This document shows positions 16,787 through 26,549 of a stretch of 64,000 nt of DNA, piece after piece. Both the position numbers and the translations under genes were made by a program. Origin of the DNA: Geobacillus vulcani PSS1. Its GTDB lineage: Bacteria > Bacillota > Bacilli > Bacillales > Anoxybacillaceae. Positions within the stretch are counted from its first letter, which is position 1; every line of letters starts with the position of its first letter. The stretch covers positions 969,501-1,033,500 of the forward strand of contig NZ_JPOI01000001.1 in assembly GCF_000733845.1 (NCBI RefSeq), read 5' to 3'. The notes under the pieces were generated by a model. The model ran no database searches and was not told the origin of the DNA. It saw only the letters and a list, made by a program, of their open reading frames with translations.

Positions 16787-18313
16787 TCATGTCGCGTCCT
16801 CAAGTTCAATGCGTGCGAGCGGCTGTTTCGCCGGCCCTTCGACGACGTCGCCATCGATGGAGAAACGCGAGCCATGACAAGGGCAGTCCCATGTCCGGTC
16901 GCCGCTGTTCCACTCCAGCTCGCACCCCATATGGGTGCACGTCGTGTCGACGACATGGAGCACCCCGGCCTCGTCCTTATAGGCGCCAGCCCGCTTTCCG
17001 TTGACCGAGACAACCGCCCCTTCGCCGCGCGCCAAATCTTGCGGCCGGCGGACAACCGGTTCGATCTTTCCCTCCAGCAAATGTTTGGCGACGTCAAGGT
17101 TTGTCGTGAAAAACTGCTTCATGCTTGGATCAGCGTAAAAGCGCGAGGGGGAGTACAAGTCTCGGTATCGGTTGTCGCGTTCGAGGATGAGGTCAGACAA
17201 AAGCATTCCGGCGACCGTCCCGTTCGTCATCCCCCACTTCCGGTATCCTGTCGCGACATAAATGTTTGGCGTCCCTGCCGTCATTCGGCCGATGTATGGC
17301 ACTTTGTCCAGTGTCGTCAAATCTTGGGCGGACCAACGGTAACGGATGTCGCTCACCGTAAACAGCTGCGAAGCGAACGAGGACAGCGCCTCGTAATGAC
17401 GCATCGTCGGCACGCCTTGGCCGGTTTTATGGTTTTCGCCGCCGATCAAGATGAGCGTCTCGCCGCCTGCCGCTGCGGAGCGGATCGAGCGTTTGGGTTC
17501 ATCGGCGCTTAAATACATGCCGCCCGGGTACGGTTCAGCGATCGTCACTCCCAATACGTACGACCGTTCGGCGTACATGCGCGAAAAGTAAAATCCGCCG
17601 TCGTAAAACGGAAAGTGAGAACAGACGGCGACATGGTCGCACTCAACCTGTTTTTTGTCTCGCGTAATGACCGTCATCCTTTTCCCTTGTTCAATATCCG
17701 CCGCTGGTGTGTGTTCGTAAATGGCGCCGCCAGCCTGTGTAATCGAATCAACGAGCTTGGCTAAATATTTGAGCGGGTGGAACTGTGCCTGCCGCTTCAT
17801 CACGACTGCTGCCGCCACCGACAGCGGGAGCGGGATCGACTCAACGAAGGCGCCGTCAATGCCAAGCCGTTCGTAGGCTTCCCATTCTTTTACAATTTTT
17901 TGGAAAGAGGAGGAAGATGTCGTATAAATATAGGCATCTTGCTCGCAAAAGTCGCAGTCGATTTGTTGTTCTTCGATCGTGCGGCGGATAAACTGGAGTG
18001 CGTCCATGCAGGCGTCATAATAGAGCCGCGCCTTTTCTGCGCCAAAATGATTGAGAAACTCATCGTAAACGAGATCGTGTTGGGCGGTGATTTTTGCTGT
18101 CGTGTGGCCGGTCGTGCCGTTTAGAAGCCGATCGGCTTCCAGAAGGGCGACGCGCGCCCCTTGCGCCGACAGCAAATAGGCCGTTGTAATCCCGGAAATG
18201 CCTCCGCCGATGATCGCGACGTCGACGGAAATGTCTGCATCAAGCTTCGGAAATGATGGAAGCGAAACGGAGTCGCGCCAGTAAGGCTCTACGATGGAAG
18301 GAAGGGACGACAT
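16787..18313 (-). CDS. yhfW: FAD-dependent oxidoreductase with C-terminal Rieske [2Fe-2S] domain, YhfW-like
   Basis: A 508-residue two-domain protein. Residues about 25-400 are a DAO-type FAD domain with the dinucleotide motif DVAIIGGGISGITTAYLL and GARVALLEAD. Residues about 420-508 are a Rieske domain with both metal motifs, CTHMGC and CPCHGSRF, so the 2Fe-2S cluster should form. The family (Bacillus YhfW) is thought to oxidise an amine or amino acid and pass electrons to the Rieske centre; the substrate is unknown. I chose the ATG at 18313, preceded by AAGGAGGAGG; a longer frame upstream has no ribosome site. It diverges from the heptad-repeat protein gene. Confidence 0.88.
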   Translation of the reverse strand: MSSLPSIVEPYWRDSVSLPSFPKLDADISVDVAIIGGGISGITTAYLLSAQGARVALLEADRLLNGTTGHTTAKITAQHDLVYDEFLNHFGAEKARLYYDACMDALQFIRRTIEEQQIDCDFCEQDAYIYTTSSSSFQKIVKEWEAYERLGIDGAFVESIPLPLSVAAAVVMKRQAQFHPLKYLAKLVDSITQAGGAIYEHTPAADIEQGKRMTVITRDKKQVECDHVAVCSHFPFYDGGFYFSRMYAERSYVLGVTIAEPYPGGMYLSADEPKRSIRSAAAGGETLILIGGENHKTGQGVPTMRHYEALSSFASQLFTVSDIRYRWSAQDLTTLDKVPYIGRMTAGTPNIYVATGYRKWGMTNGTVAGMLLSDLILERDNRYRDLYSPSRFYADPSMKQFFTTNLDVAKHLLEGKIEPVVRRPQDLARGEGAVVSVNGKRAGAYKDEAGVLHVVDTTCTHMGCELEWNSGDRTWDCPCHGSRFSIDGDVVEGPAKQPLARIELEDAT

Positions 18314-18496
18314 GATTACCTCCTCCTTGCATGTCAATGTTGTCTTCTGTAGTTTTCCTTTTGCAAGATAAACTATTCCACATATCCACAACGGTTTTCT
18401 TTTTTTGGCAACCATCCGCAAGGAGAAGGAAAGATGGTACAATAGAAAAAGAGAATCAAACTGTTTTGCAAAAATAATGTCAAAGGAAGATCGGGA

Positions 18497-19876
18497 GTGA
18501 ATAAATATACAAATTCGTTTCATGAACGCCCCCATGCGCTGGCAGACAGCCTGATTTTAGAGCATTACAGTTTAAGTGAACTCAATTTTGAGACGGTCAG
18601 CCATTACCGCGAGCGGTTTGCTCGAGTGAAACCGGGCCATCCGTGGAACGGGCTCGAGACAAAAGAATTTTTGTACAAAATCGGCGCGTGGGGCAAGCTG
18701 CGCGACAGCAGCAAAGAAGGGCTGACGCTCGCGGGATTGTTGATGTTCAGTGAGGAGCGGATCATCACTGAGGTGTTGCCGCAATACTTTTTGGAATATC
18801 GAGAGCACGCTGACAGTGAAGCGGCAGGATGGATGAAGCGGTTCACGTCGCAAGACGGCACATGGTCCGGCAACATTTACGATTTTTATTTTCGAGTGCT
18901 TGCTGAGCTGGAGCGTCACGTTTGGGCGAATGAAGGGAGGGCTCTGCTTGGAGAGGCGCTCGTCAACGCGCTTGTGCACGCCGACTACGGAGAGGAAGGC
19001 GGCATCACCGTCGAAAAGGAGGATAGCTCATTTCGCTTTGCCAACCCGGGACGGTTCCGTATCCCGATTGAAGCGGCCATGGCAGGGCATACGAGCAATT
19101 TGCGCAATCCGAATATTTTTAAAATGTTTTTGCTGATCGACGTATGCAAACGCGCGGGATCGGGCCTTAAGCGAATGCGTGATATGCAAGAACAGGCGCT
19201 TGTCTGTCCGGTTGATATCTCGCAACAAACGAATCCGGACCGTACCATCGTTGTGTTGTGTCCGCTGTTATTTCCAGCTGAAATTAGCGCAACAATGGAA
19301 ACAGAACCGGATGGACAGATGGAACAGCTGGAACCCGAATGGCTGGATCCGGACAGCGGACAGGAAACCGAGAGCTTCGTAACTAACGAACCAAACTCCG
19401 TAAATACGAACAAAAACTCTGTTAATAAGAAACCGAACTACAGAAATAAGGACAAAAACTCCGTAAACAGCGGCTCGGACTCCGTAAAAAAAGGCCTGAA
19501 CTCCGTAAATGAACTGTCGAACTTCGTAAATAAAAACTCGGAGTCCGTAAATAACTTGTCTAACTCCGTAAACAACGACATCCGTATGCATGACAGCAAC
19601 GAAAAAGAAGAAATCATTGAAGAACGGCTATGGAAGATGGCAGAATTAGCAAGGCGAAAAAAACGGTTGGCTCCAGCGGTCATGGAACAATTGATCGTTC
19701 GGTTATGCCGCGAGCGGCCGCTGCGTCTGAAAGAGCTAGCGGAGCTGCTCGAACGGACGCCGGATGGATTGCGCAACAATTATTTAGGAAAGTTATTAGA
19801 GGAAGGAAAAATCCGCTTAAAGTACCCGGATCAGCCCAATCATCCGCGCCAAGCCTATATGGCGGCCGATGAATGA
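18497..19876 (+). CDS. RecG-like ATPase/wHTH regulator lacking the AlbA_2 domain, with ten heptad repeats
   Basis: A GTG start gives 459 residues. Residues about 1-265 match the central part of the 'ATP-dependent DNA helicase RecG-related' transcriptional regulators: a GLTLAGLLMFS segment, then a GHKL-like stretch LLGEALVNALVHADY ... RFANPGRFRIP ... LRNPNIFKMFLLIDVCKRAGSGLKRM. The usual N-terminal AlbA_2 (Schlafen-type) domain is absent. Residues 290-359 are ten tandem 7-residue units with consensus xxxNSVN. The last ~70 residues are a winged helix (LRLKELAELLERTPDGLRNN). The missing front may mean truncation or a natural short form. No operon partner. Confidence 0.7.
   Translation: MNKYTNSFHERPHALADSLILEHYSLSELNFETVSHYRERFARVKPGHPWNGLETKEFLYKIGAWGKLRDSSKEGLTLAGLLMFSEERIITEVLPQYFLEYREHADSEAAGWMKRFTSQDGTWSGNIYDFYFRVLAELERHVWANEGRALLGEALVNALVHADYGEEGGITVEKEDSSFRFANPGRFRIPIEAAMAGHTSNLRNPNIFKMFLLIDVCKRAGSGLKRMRDMQEQALVCPVDISQQTNPDRTIVVLCPLLFPAEISATMETEPDGQMEQLEPEWLDPDSGQETESFVTNEPNSVNTNKNSVNKKPNYRNKDKNSVNSGSDSVKKGLNSVNELSNFVNKNSESVNNLSNSVNNDIRMHDSNEKEEIIEERLWKMAELARRKKRLAPAVMEQLIVRLCRERPLRLKELAELLERTPDGLRNNYLGKLLEEGKIRLKYPDQPNHPRQAYMAADE
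19364..19573 (+). repeat. Ten 21-bp in-frame repeats encoding xxxNSVN heptads
   Basis: The DNA unit is about 21 bp with an AACTCCGTAAA-like core, degenerate between units. All ten stay in frame. Because the period is a multiple of three, the opposite strand is also open here. Confidence 0.85.
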
Positions 19877-19993
19877 AAAGGTTGGAGGGTGAAAGCGGAT
19901 CATGATCCAAACGGAAATACAACGGTCGGGAGGATGGTGTCTGCGATCGCACATGTCCTGCTTTTTGTTTCTTTCGTGATGGTTTTATGCCAA

Positions 19994-20031
19994 AGAGGGT
20001 GTCCCGCAAGGATCGGGACACCCTCTCTTTT
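19994..20031. terminator. Bidirectional terminator (gggtgtccc type)
   Basis: AGAGGGTGTCCCG pairs with CGGGACACCCTCT around a 7-base loop and is followed by CTTTT. It serves the heptad-repeat gene and, in reverse, the amino acid permease. A nearly identical hairpin recurs at 62014-62047. Confidence 0.8.
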
Positions 20032-20042
20032 GATCGGACTTG

Positions 20043-21431
20043 TCATCCCGCTTGTTTTTCTTCAGAGTGGTCATGCTGGCGACGGTGCATTCCTTTGGCG
20101 AAGTATACTGCCGTCAAAAGCAACAACCAAGCTGGGCCGATGATCAAGGCGATGCGCGTATCCGGGAAGTAGGCCATTAAAGCGGCAACACCGATCAAAA
20201 AGGCAAGCGACACGTATGAGCTGTACGGATAAAGCGGAAGTTTGAACGTGAGACGTTGTGCTTGTTCCGCGCTCAATTGTTTGCGGAATTTCAGTTGGGA
20301 CAGCAAAATCACCGCCCACGTCCAGATGGCGCCGAATGTGGCGATGCTTGTTACCCATTGGAACACTTTTTCTGATACGTAGTTCAAATATACGCCGACA
20401 AGCATGACAAGCGCAGTGGCGATCAAGGCGGCGCCCGGAATGCCGCGTTTTGTCAGCTGGCCGAATGCGCTCGGCGCTTCTTGTTGTTCGGCGAGGTTAA
20501 ACAGCATCCGGCTTGTGCTGAAAATGCCGCTGTTGCACGACGACAAGGCAGCGGTCAAGACGACAAAGTTGATGATGCCAGCCGCGGCGTGAATGCCGAT
20601 TTTTTCAAATGTCAGCACGAATGGGCTGCCTTTTTCGCCAATTTCGTTCCACGGATAAATGGACATGATGACAAACAGTGCGCCGACGTAGAAGATCAAA
20701 ATGCGCCAAAAGACGCTGTTAATGGCTTTGGTCAACGATTTTTGCGGGTTTTTCACTTCCCCGGCCGTTACGCCGATCATCTCGATGCCCAAATAGGCGA
20801 ACATGACCATTTGCAGCGACATCAAAACGCCGCTGATCCCGTGCGGGAAGAAGCCGCCGTGCTTCCAAAGATTGCTGATGCCGGTGGCGACGCCGCCATT
20901 GCCGATGCCAAAGAGGATCATGCCAAGGCCGATGATGATCATGGCGATGATCGTCACGATTTTGATTAACGCAAACCAAAATTCAAACTCCCCGTACGCT
21001 TTCACCGCAAGAAAATTGATGAATGTCATAAGCACCAACGCGGCAAGCGCCCACGCCCAGCGCGGCGTGTCCGGGAACCAAAACTGCATGTAAATGCCGA
21101 CGGCTGTAATTTCGGCGATGCATGTGACCACCCATAAAAACCAATAATTCCAGCCGGTCAAGTAGCCAGCGAGCGGACCTAAATATTGATAAGCATAGCG
21201 GCTGAACGAACCGGCAACTGGGTGTTCGACTGCCATTTCCCCTAGCGCGCGCATGATGAAAAACATAATGGCGCCGCTGACCGCATAGCCAAGCAAAATC
21301 GCCGGCCCGGCCATCTCAATAGCGGACGCCGAACCGAGGAACAAGCCGACGCCGATCGCCGCGCCGAGCGACATGAGCGAGATGTGCCGTTCTTCCAATC
21401 CCCGATGCAATTGCCGCTGCTTTTGCTCCAT
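20043..21431 (-). CDS. Amino acid permease, APC family (AAT type)
   Basis: A 462-residue, 12-helix amino acid:proton symporter. The family signature is at the front (RGLEERHISLMSLGAAIGVGLF, cut here at GLF). It is followed by GLFLGSASAIEMAGPAILL, the GEMAVEHPVAGSFSRYA loop and SSCNSGIFSTSRMLF. It resembles the Bacillus proline/alanine-type permeases, but sequence alone does not fix the substrate. GGAGGAG lies 5-6 bases before the ATG. Upstream is a long AT-rich region with a TTTTTCGAAAAA palindrome (21462-21473). Confidence 0.85.
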   Translation of the reverse strand: MEQKQRQLHRGLEERHISLMSLGAAIGVGLFLGSASAIEMAGPAILLGYAVSGAIMFFIMRALGEMAVEHPVAGSFSRYAYQYLGPLAGYLTGWNYWFLWVVTCIAEITAVGIYMQFWFPDTPRWAWALAALVLMTFINFLAVKAYGEFEFWFALIKIVTIIAMIIIGLGMILFGIGNGGVATGISNLWKHGGFFPHGISGVLMSLQMVMFAYLGIEMIGVTAGEVKNPQKSLTKAINSVFWRILIFYVGALFVIMSIYPWNEIGEKGSPFVLTFEKIGIHAAAGIINFVVLTAALSSCNSGIFSTSRMLFNLAEQQEAPSAFGQLTKRGIPGAALIATALVMLVGVYLNYVSEKVFQWVTSIATFGAIWTWAVILLSQLKFRKQLSAEQAQRLTFKLPLYPYSSYVSLAFLIGVAALMAYFPDTRIALIIGPAWLLLLTAVYFAKGMHRRQHDHSEEKQAG

Positions 21432-21590
21432 TGTTTCTCCTCCTTTTGATAATAAATAATATTTTTCGAAAAAGCATTTTTGAAGCGCTTACATTATAAT
21501 ACTAACCGATAGATAAAGAGGTTGTAAATGAGCAATGTTTTCAAGTTATTATATAATAAATAATCTGAATAGTATTTAAAAATACATAAA

Positions 21591-21620
21591 TTGCCTTGGC
21601 ATCTTGTCATTTTGTACAAT
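21591..21620 (+). promoter_or_regulatory. Sigma-A-like promoter of trmH
   Basis: TTGCCT (21591-21596) and TACAAT (21615-21620) are 18 bases apart, 44 bases upstream of the GTG start. Confidence 0.5.
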
Positions 21621-21663
21621 GGGAAACACAGAATACGCTACTCTGTGGAAAGGGGGATGCGCT

Positions 21664-22407
21664 GTGGAGGAACGGGAAGCGACATCATTTTTGGAACAGC
21701 TGCGGCAAGAAGGGCTACTCACCGAATCGATGCGTCCGGTCTGGGAAATGATTTTGCCGAGGCGGTTGAAGCGAATGTATGAGGTTCTCAACGAGCGCAC
21801 CCGCTATATTACCGTCTTGATCGAAGCGGTCGATGACTCGCATAATCAAGCAGCGGTGTTGCGGACAGCTGAAGCGTTTGGCGTTCAAGACGTTCATATT
21901 GTGACGGGAAAGGCGCCGTTTTCACCGAACCGGCTTGTAACGCGCTATGCCGATCAGTGGCTGACGCTTCACCATAAGCCAGATATCAAAACGGCCATTG
22001 CCGATTTAAAAAAGCAAGGGTATCAAGTGTATGCAAGCTATCTTGGTGAGGGGACGATTCCGGTTTCCGACATCGATCTATCTCAACCGACAGCGCTGTT
22101 GTTTGGCAACGAGCATAGCGGCGTGTCAGAAGAGGCGCTTCGCTTGGCGGACGGAACGTTTGTCATTCCGATGTACGGCTTTGTGCAAAGCTTTAACATT
22201 TCCGTCGCCGCCGCGTTGGCGCTCTATGATGTCACCGAGCGGGCGCGTCGCCAGGCCGGCCGACACTACTATTTATTGCCTAGGGAGAAAAAGGCGTTGT
22301 ATGAACAATGGATGTGGCAAACGTTAAACCCACGCATTCGTAAACAGTTGCAGCAACAAGGATTTACAATACAAAATGATGGAGGACAGCCGGGCTCCTT
22401 TCAATAG
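21664..22407 (+). CDS. trmH: tRNA (guanosine-2'-O)-methyltransferase TrmH-type
   Basis: A SpoU-class (trefoil-knot) methylase that methylates the ribose of G18 in the tRNA D-loop. The three family motifs are present: NDSHN-like SHNQAAVLRTAEAFGVQ (with the motif 1 Asn/Arg), LFGNEHSGVSEEAL (motif 2) and QSFNISVAAALALYD (motif 3). I chose the GTG at 21664, giving 247 residues, because AAAGGGGG lies 7 bases upstream; a longer in-frame ATG at 21604 falls in the promoter. The C-terminal basic helix matches TrmH rather than shorter SpoU proteins. The terminator overlaps the stop codon. Confidence 0.85.
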   Translation: MEEREATSFLEQLRQEGLLTESMRPVWEMILPRRLKRMYEVLNERTRYITVLIEAVDDSHNQAAVLRTAEAFGVQDVHIVTGKAPFSPNRLVTRYADQWLTLHHKPDIKTAIADLKKQGYQVYASYLGEGTIPVSDIDLSQPTALLFGNEHSGVSEEALRLADGTFVIPMYGFVQSFNISVAAALALYDVTERARRQAGRHYYLLPREKKALYEQWMWQTLNPRIRKQLQQQGFTIQNDGGQPGSFQ

Positions 22408-22423
22408 GAGTCCGGCTCTTTTC
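22388..22423 (+). terminator. Terminator overlapping the trmH stop
   Basis: AGCCGGGCTCCT pairs with AGGAGTCCGGCT around TTCAAT and is followed by CTTTTC. Confidence 0.8.
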
Positions 22424-22653
22424 TATATGATGGAATATATTTGTGCGAATCCCCTTTCCCATCAATATTTCCCTAATGGAGGAAAACAAGTGGCGATTTG
22501 TTGAACAATGATTGAACAGTTTGTGACAAATGTTTTGCCGATTTATGAACTTTTTCGCTCGTTCGTTTCAAACATTCTCAATTTTGATATGGTAGAAACA
22601 AAGAAATGATGTATGGAAGGAGCCCCGAGTGGGCAAAGGGAGGATCGATAGTC

Positions 22654-23553
22654 ATGAAACGGTGGCGCGCGGTGTTCATTTTACCGTTTTTGTTTTTGCT
22701 TGGCGGTTGTGTGGAGCGTACGGCCGTGCTCAATCCACAAGGGCCGGTGGCGCGCATGCAGTATGATTTGATCATGTGGTCGGTCGGCTTTATGTTGTTC
22801 ATTATTGTGGTTGTCTTTACGTTATTTGCCGTTTTCCTCATTCGTTACCGCGAGAAGCCAGAAAATGCCGGCTATGAGCCGCCGGATGAGGAAGGGAACA
22901 CGCTGCTTGAGATCATCTGGACGGCCATTCCGATTTTGATTGTCGCTGCACTCGCTGTTCCGACGGTGAAGGCGACGTTTGCCTTGGAAAAGCCGCCGAC
23001 GGAGAAAGTGAAGCCGATCACGATTCATGTAACGGCGGCAAACTGGAAGTGGATTTTCAGCTATCCAGAAGAAAACATTGAAACAGTCAACTACGTCCAT
23101 ATTCCGGCCGGTGTGCCGGTCAAGTTTAAGCTGACTTCCGTGGGACCGATGAACTCGTTTTGGGTGCCGGAATTGGGCGGCCAAAAATACGCGATGGATG
23201 GCATGGAGACCGAGCTGATTTTGCAAGCGGACAAACCCGGTTCTTACATGGGGCGGAGCGCCAACTTTTCCGGGGAAAAGTTCGCCCATATGGAGTTTGA
23301 GGTCGTCGCGCAAACGGGAGATGACTTCCGCAAATGGGTGAATGAAGTGAAACAAACCGCCCCGAAGCTCGATGAGAAAACATATACGCAAATTTTAAAA
23401 CCGGGGCTTGTTGGGCGGATGACGTTTTCGAACACCCACTTAGAATGGATCGATCATGCGAAACAGAACAGCCATCATGGGAATGATCACTCCATGAAAA
23501 ATGAGGGCCAAAGTCATGAAGCGATGACCGAGAGCCATCACCATGGCGAGTAG
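22654..23553 (+). CDS. qoxA: Cytochrome aa3-type quinol oxidase subunit II
   Basis: A lipoprotein subunit (299 residues) of the terminal menaquinol oxidase in the cell membrane. The lipobox LLGGC is at residues 14-18, followed by two membrane helices and an outward cupredoxin domain (about 120-230). The CuA ligands of cytochrome c oxidases are absent: the region around [17 protein letters not shown] has no CxxxC. This marks a quinol oxidase. The tail is His-rich (SHHGNDHSM ... ESHHHGE). ATG 22654 has AAAGGGAGG upstream; an earlier in-frame start lacks one. First gene of qoxABCD. Confidence 0.92.
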   Translation: MKRWRAVFILPFLFLLGGCVERTAVLNPQGPVARMQYDLIMWSVGFMLFIIVVVFTLFAVFLIRYREKPENAGYEPPDEEGNTLLEIIWTAIPILIVAALAVPTVKATFALEKPPTEKVKPITIHVTAANWKWIFSYPEENIETVNYVHIPAGVPVKFKLTSVGPMNSFWVPELGGQKYAMDGMETELILQADKPGSYMGRSANFSGEKFAHMEFEVVAQTGDDFRKWVNEVKQTAPKLDEKTYTQILKPGLVGRMTFSNTHLEWIDHAKQNSHHGNDHSMKNEGQSHEAMTESHHHGE

Positions 23554-23570
23554 GGAAGGGGGAGCGAAAG

Positions 23571-25517
23571 ATGAAATGGAGTGAGTTTTTTGTCACCGGC
23601 GAGCCGCTCATTTATGCGGCCGATGTCGCCATCGTCTTGACGATGGTCGGCATTGTGTTCGTGTTAACCTATTTCAAAAAATGGAAATGGTTGTGGGATG
23701 AATGGCTTACGACCGTTGACCATAAAAAAATCGGCGTCATGTACATTATTTGCGCCGTGCTCATGCTGTTCCGCGGCGGCGTCGATGCGCTTTTGATGCG
23801 GGCGCAGCTGACCGCTCCGAATATGAAATTTCTTGATGCCCAGCACTATAATGAAATTTTCACGACGCACGGAACGATTATGATTTTGTTTATGGCGATG
23901 CCGTTCATCATCGGCTTGATGAACATTGTCGTTCCGCTGCAAATCGGGGCGCGCGACGTCGCGTTTCCGTATTTGAACGCGTTGAGTTTTTGGCTCTTTT
24001 TCTTCGGGGCGTTGCTGTTTAACATTTCATTCGTCATCGGTGGATCGCCGGATGCCGGATGGACGGCGTACTTCCCGTTGGCCGGGAACGAATTCAGCCA
24101 TGGCGTCGGCAACAACTACTACGCCGTTGCCTTGCAAATTTCCGGGATCGGGACGCTGATGACCGGGATCAACTTCCTTGTCACGATTTTAAAAATGCGC
24201 GCGCCAGGCATGACGTTGATGCGCATGCCGATGTTTACGTGGACGATTCTCATTACGTGCGTGCTCATTATTTTCGCCTTTCCGGTATTGACGGTTGCTT
24301 TGGCATTAATGACATTCGATCGCGTATTTGGCACGCAGTTTTTCACGATGGCCAACGGCGGCATGTCGATGCTGTGGGCGAACTTGTTCTGGATTTGGGG
24401 CCACCCGGAAGTGTATATCGTTATTTTGCCATCGTTCGGCATTTTCTCCGAAGTCGTGAGCACTTTCGCTCAAAAGCGGTTGTTTGGCTATAAAGCGATG
24501 GTCGGTTCGATCGTCGGCATTGCGTTTTTAAGCTTTATCGTTTGGGTGCACCATTTCTTTACAATGGGCGCGGGGCCCGCAGTGAATTCGGCGTTCTCCA
24601 TCACAACGATGGCGATCGCCATTCCGACCGGCGTGAAAATTTTCAACTGGCTGTTTACGATCCGTAAAGGAAAAATTCGTTTTACAACAGCGATGCTTTG
24701 GTCGCTGGCGTTCATTCCGAATTTTGTCATTGGTGGCGTGACAGGCGTGATGCTGGCGATGGCCGCGGCCGATTATCAATACCATAACAGCTATTTTCTC
24801 ATCGCCCACTTCCATTACGTGTTGATCGCGGGGACGGTGTTCGCCTGCTTTGCCGGCTTGCACTACTGGTATCCGAAAATGTTTGGCCATATATTGAACG
24901 AGCGGCTCGGCAAATGGACGTTTTGGCTGTTTATGATCGGCTTTAACGTCTGTTTCTTCCCGATGTATTTCCTCGGGCTGATGGGAATGACGCGCCGCAT
25001 GTACACGTACTCGGCTGGTCTCGGCTGGACGCCGCTGAACGTTGTGGCAACGGTTGGGGCGGCCTTGATGGGCATCGGATTTATCGTGCTTTGCTATAAC
25101 ATTTATTACAGCGCGCGCTACGGCGAGCGCGACATGACCGGCGACCCGTGGAACGGGCGGACGCTCGAGTGGGCGACGGCGTCGCCGCCCATGCATTACA
25201 ACTTCCCGGTGACGCCGGTGGTGGAAGATATCGATGCATATTGGGTGATGAAGAAAAAATATGGCGGCTTCCACGTGAAAGAAGAAGACTTGAAGCCGAT
25301 CCATATGCCAAGCAACTCAGGACGTCCGTTTTGGATGTCGGTGGCATTTTTCGTCGCCGGATTCGGCCTTGTGTTCAAATGGTTTGCGTTGGCCATTGTT
25401 GGCGCGTTGTTCATTGTGCTTGGGTTGATTCTCCGCTCGTTTGAAGACGATGATGGCTACTATATTCCGGTTGATGAGATTAAACGAATGGAGCAGGCGG
25501 CGCGAAAGGGGGCGTAA
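23571..25517 (+). CDS. qoxB: Quinol oxidase subunit I
   Basis: The 648-residue catalytic subunit binds the low-spin haem and the haem a3-CuB centre where O2 is reduced. It has about 14-15 helices. Visible ligands are [12 protein letters not shown] (low-spin haem His), [17 protein letters not shown] (CuB His and the cross-linked Tyr), VWVHHFFT (two CuB His) and HFHYVLIAG (both haem His). The K-channel Lys is in GVKIFNW-type context after [12 protein letters not shown]. It lies 17 bases after qoxA. Confidence 0.95.
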   Translation: MKWSEFFVTGEPLIYAADVAIVLTMVGIVFVLTYFKKWKWLWDEWLTTVDHKKIGVMYIICAVLMLFRGGVDALLMRAQLTAPNMKFLDAQHYNEIFTTHGTIMILFMAMPFIIGLMNIVVPLQIGARDVAFPYLNALSFWLFFFGALLFNISFVIGGSPDAGWTAYFPLAGNEFSHGVGNNYYAVALQISGIGTLMTGINFLVTILKMRAPGMTLMRMPMFTWTILITCVLIIFAFPVLTVALALMTFDRVFGTQFFTMANGGMSMLWANLFWIWGHPEVYIVILPSFGIFSEVVSTFAQKRLFGYKAMVGSIVGIAFLSFIVWVHHFFTMGAGPAVNSAFSITTMAIAIPTGVKIFNWLFTIRKGKIRFTTAMLWSLAFIPNFVIGGVTGVMLAMAAADYQYHNSYFLIAHFHYVLIAGTVFACFAGLHYWYPKMFGHILNERLGKWTFWLFMIGFNVCFFPMYFLGLMGMTRRMYTYSAGLGWTPLNVVATVGAALMGIGFIVLCYNIYYSARYGERDMTGDPWNGRTLEWATASPPMHYNFPVTPVVEDIDAYWVMKKKYGGFHVKEEDLKPIHMPSNSGRPFWMSVAFFVAGFGLVFKWFALAIVGALFIVLGLILRSFEDDDGYYIPVDEIKRMEQAARKGA

Positions 25518-25520
25518 TGA

Positions 25521-26135
25521 ATGGGAGAAGCTGCACATCGCTATGATGAAACGCTGCCGCTGGAGTATCGGACACAAGAGAGTCGGTTGAACATATTGGG
25601 CTTTTGGATTTTCCTCGGGGCGGAAGTCGCGTTGTTTGCGACGCTGTTTGCGACGTATCTCGTCTTGTTTCAACGGACCGGCTCGGGACCGACGGCAGGC
25701 GAGTTGTTTGAGGTAAAAGACGTTTTGATTGAAACGCTGTTGCTTTTAACGAGCAGTTTTACGTGCGGGCTGGCCATTTTTGAAATGCGCCGCGGCCGCA
25801 TGAGTGGGTTGCTTGCGTGGCTGCTTGTCACGCTGCTGCTTGGTGCGGGGTTCATCACATTTGAAATTCGTGAGTTCATCCATTACGTCCATGAAGGAGC
25901 GACGATGCAGACGAGCGCGTTTTTATCAAGCTTTTTCGTGCTCGTCGGCACGCACGGCGCCCACGTCAGTTTAGGAATTGGCTGGATGATCTTAATCATC
26001 ATCCAGCTCCTCCAGCGCGGCTTTACGCCGAAAACAGCGCGGAAAGTGTTTATGGTCAGCTTGTACTGGCACTTTTTGGACGTCGTTTGGATTTTCATCT
26101 TCACGCTCGTCTATTTGTTAGGGATGGTGATCTAA
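25521..26135 (+). CDS. qoxC: Quinol oxidase subunit III
   Basis: A 204-residue, five-helix subunit with the family stretches RLNILGFWIFLGAEVALFATLFATY (split by a Phe/Leu-rich helix) and GTHGAHVSLGI, plus a final YWHFLDVVWIFIF. It lies 3 bases after qoxB, so it is co-translated. It stabilises the oxidase and its proton uptake. Confidence 0.93.
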   Translation: MGEAAHRYDETLPLEYRTQESRLNILGFWIFLGAEVALFATLFATYLVLFQRTGSGPTAGELFEVKDVLIETLLLLTSSFTCGLAIFEMRRGRMSGLLAWLLVTLLLGAGFITFEIREFIHYVHEGATMQTSAFLSSFFVLVGTHGAHVSLGIGWMILIIIQLLQRGFTPKTARKVFMVSLYWHFLDVVWIFIFTLVYLLGMVI

Positions 26136-26136
26136 C

Positions 26137-26436
26137 ATGGGTGCGAACGGCCATCAAGAATCATTTCCGTGGAAACATATCATCGGGTTTTTGTTGTCGC
26201 TCGTCTTGACGTTTGCCGCGCTTTGGGTGGCGCTCTCGTCCGGGCTGCCGCTCAAGGCGGTCATTGTCATCATTGTGCTGTTTGCCGTCATCCAAGCCAG
26301 CTTGCAGCTGTTTATGTTCATGCACGTCAACGAAAGCGACAGCGGCCGCATTCAAACATTCAACATGGCGTACAGCTTCTTTATCGCGGTTGTCGTTGTC
26401 GCCGGTTCGATTTGGGTGATGCAGTTTGTGTTATAG
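26137..26436 (+). CDS. qoxD: Quinol oxidase subunit IV
   Basis: A 99-residue, three-helix small subunit with FPWKHIIGFLLSLVLTFAAL at the start and QASLQLFMFMHVNESD in the middle, as in QoxD/CyoD. It starts one base after the qoxC stop and ends the operon before a terminator. Confidence 0.92.
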   Translation: MGANGHQESFPWKHIIGFLLSLVLTFAALWVALSSGLPLKAVIVIIVLFAVIQASLQLFMFMHVNESDSGRIQTFNMAYSFFIAVVVVAGSIWVMQFVL

Positions 26437-26442
26437 AGCGAG

Positions 26443-26471
26443 GCTGGCCGGGGATTCGGCCAGCTTTTTTC
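26443..26471 (+). terminator. qox operon terminator
   Basis: GCTGGCCG pairs with CGGCCAGC around GGGATT and is followed by TTTTTTCC. Confidence 0.85.
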
Positions 26472-26511
26472 CTCTCCCAAAGGCGATGCGAAAGCACGGC
26501 ATTTCCGCCAT

Positions 26512-26549
26512 AAAAAAGGCGTCTTGCCTTAATGGGCAAGACGCCTTTT
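26512..26549 (-). terminator. art operon terminator
   Basis: AAAAAGGCGTCTTGCC pairs with GGGCAAGACGCCTTTT around TTAAT. It overlaps the stop of artP on the minus strand. Confidence 0.8.

Noticed and set aside
19268..19591. Minus-strand frame over the heptad repeats, YGV-rich
   Set aside because: The 21-bp period keeps both strands open; the plus frame is part of a recognisable protein.
21462..21473. CodY box upstream of the amino acid permease
   Set aside because: TTTTTCGAAAAA lacks the central base and spacing of the 15-base CodY consensus.
24528..25304. Open frame antisense to qoxB
   Set aside because: His/Arg-rich shadow of a GC-biased membrane protein gene; no start signals.
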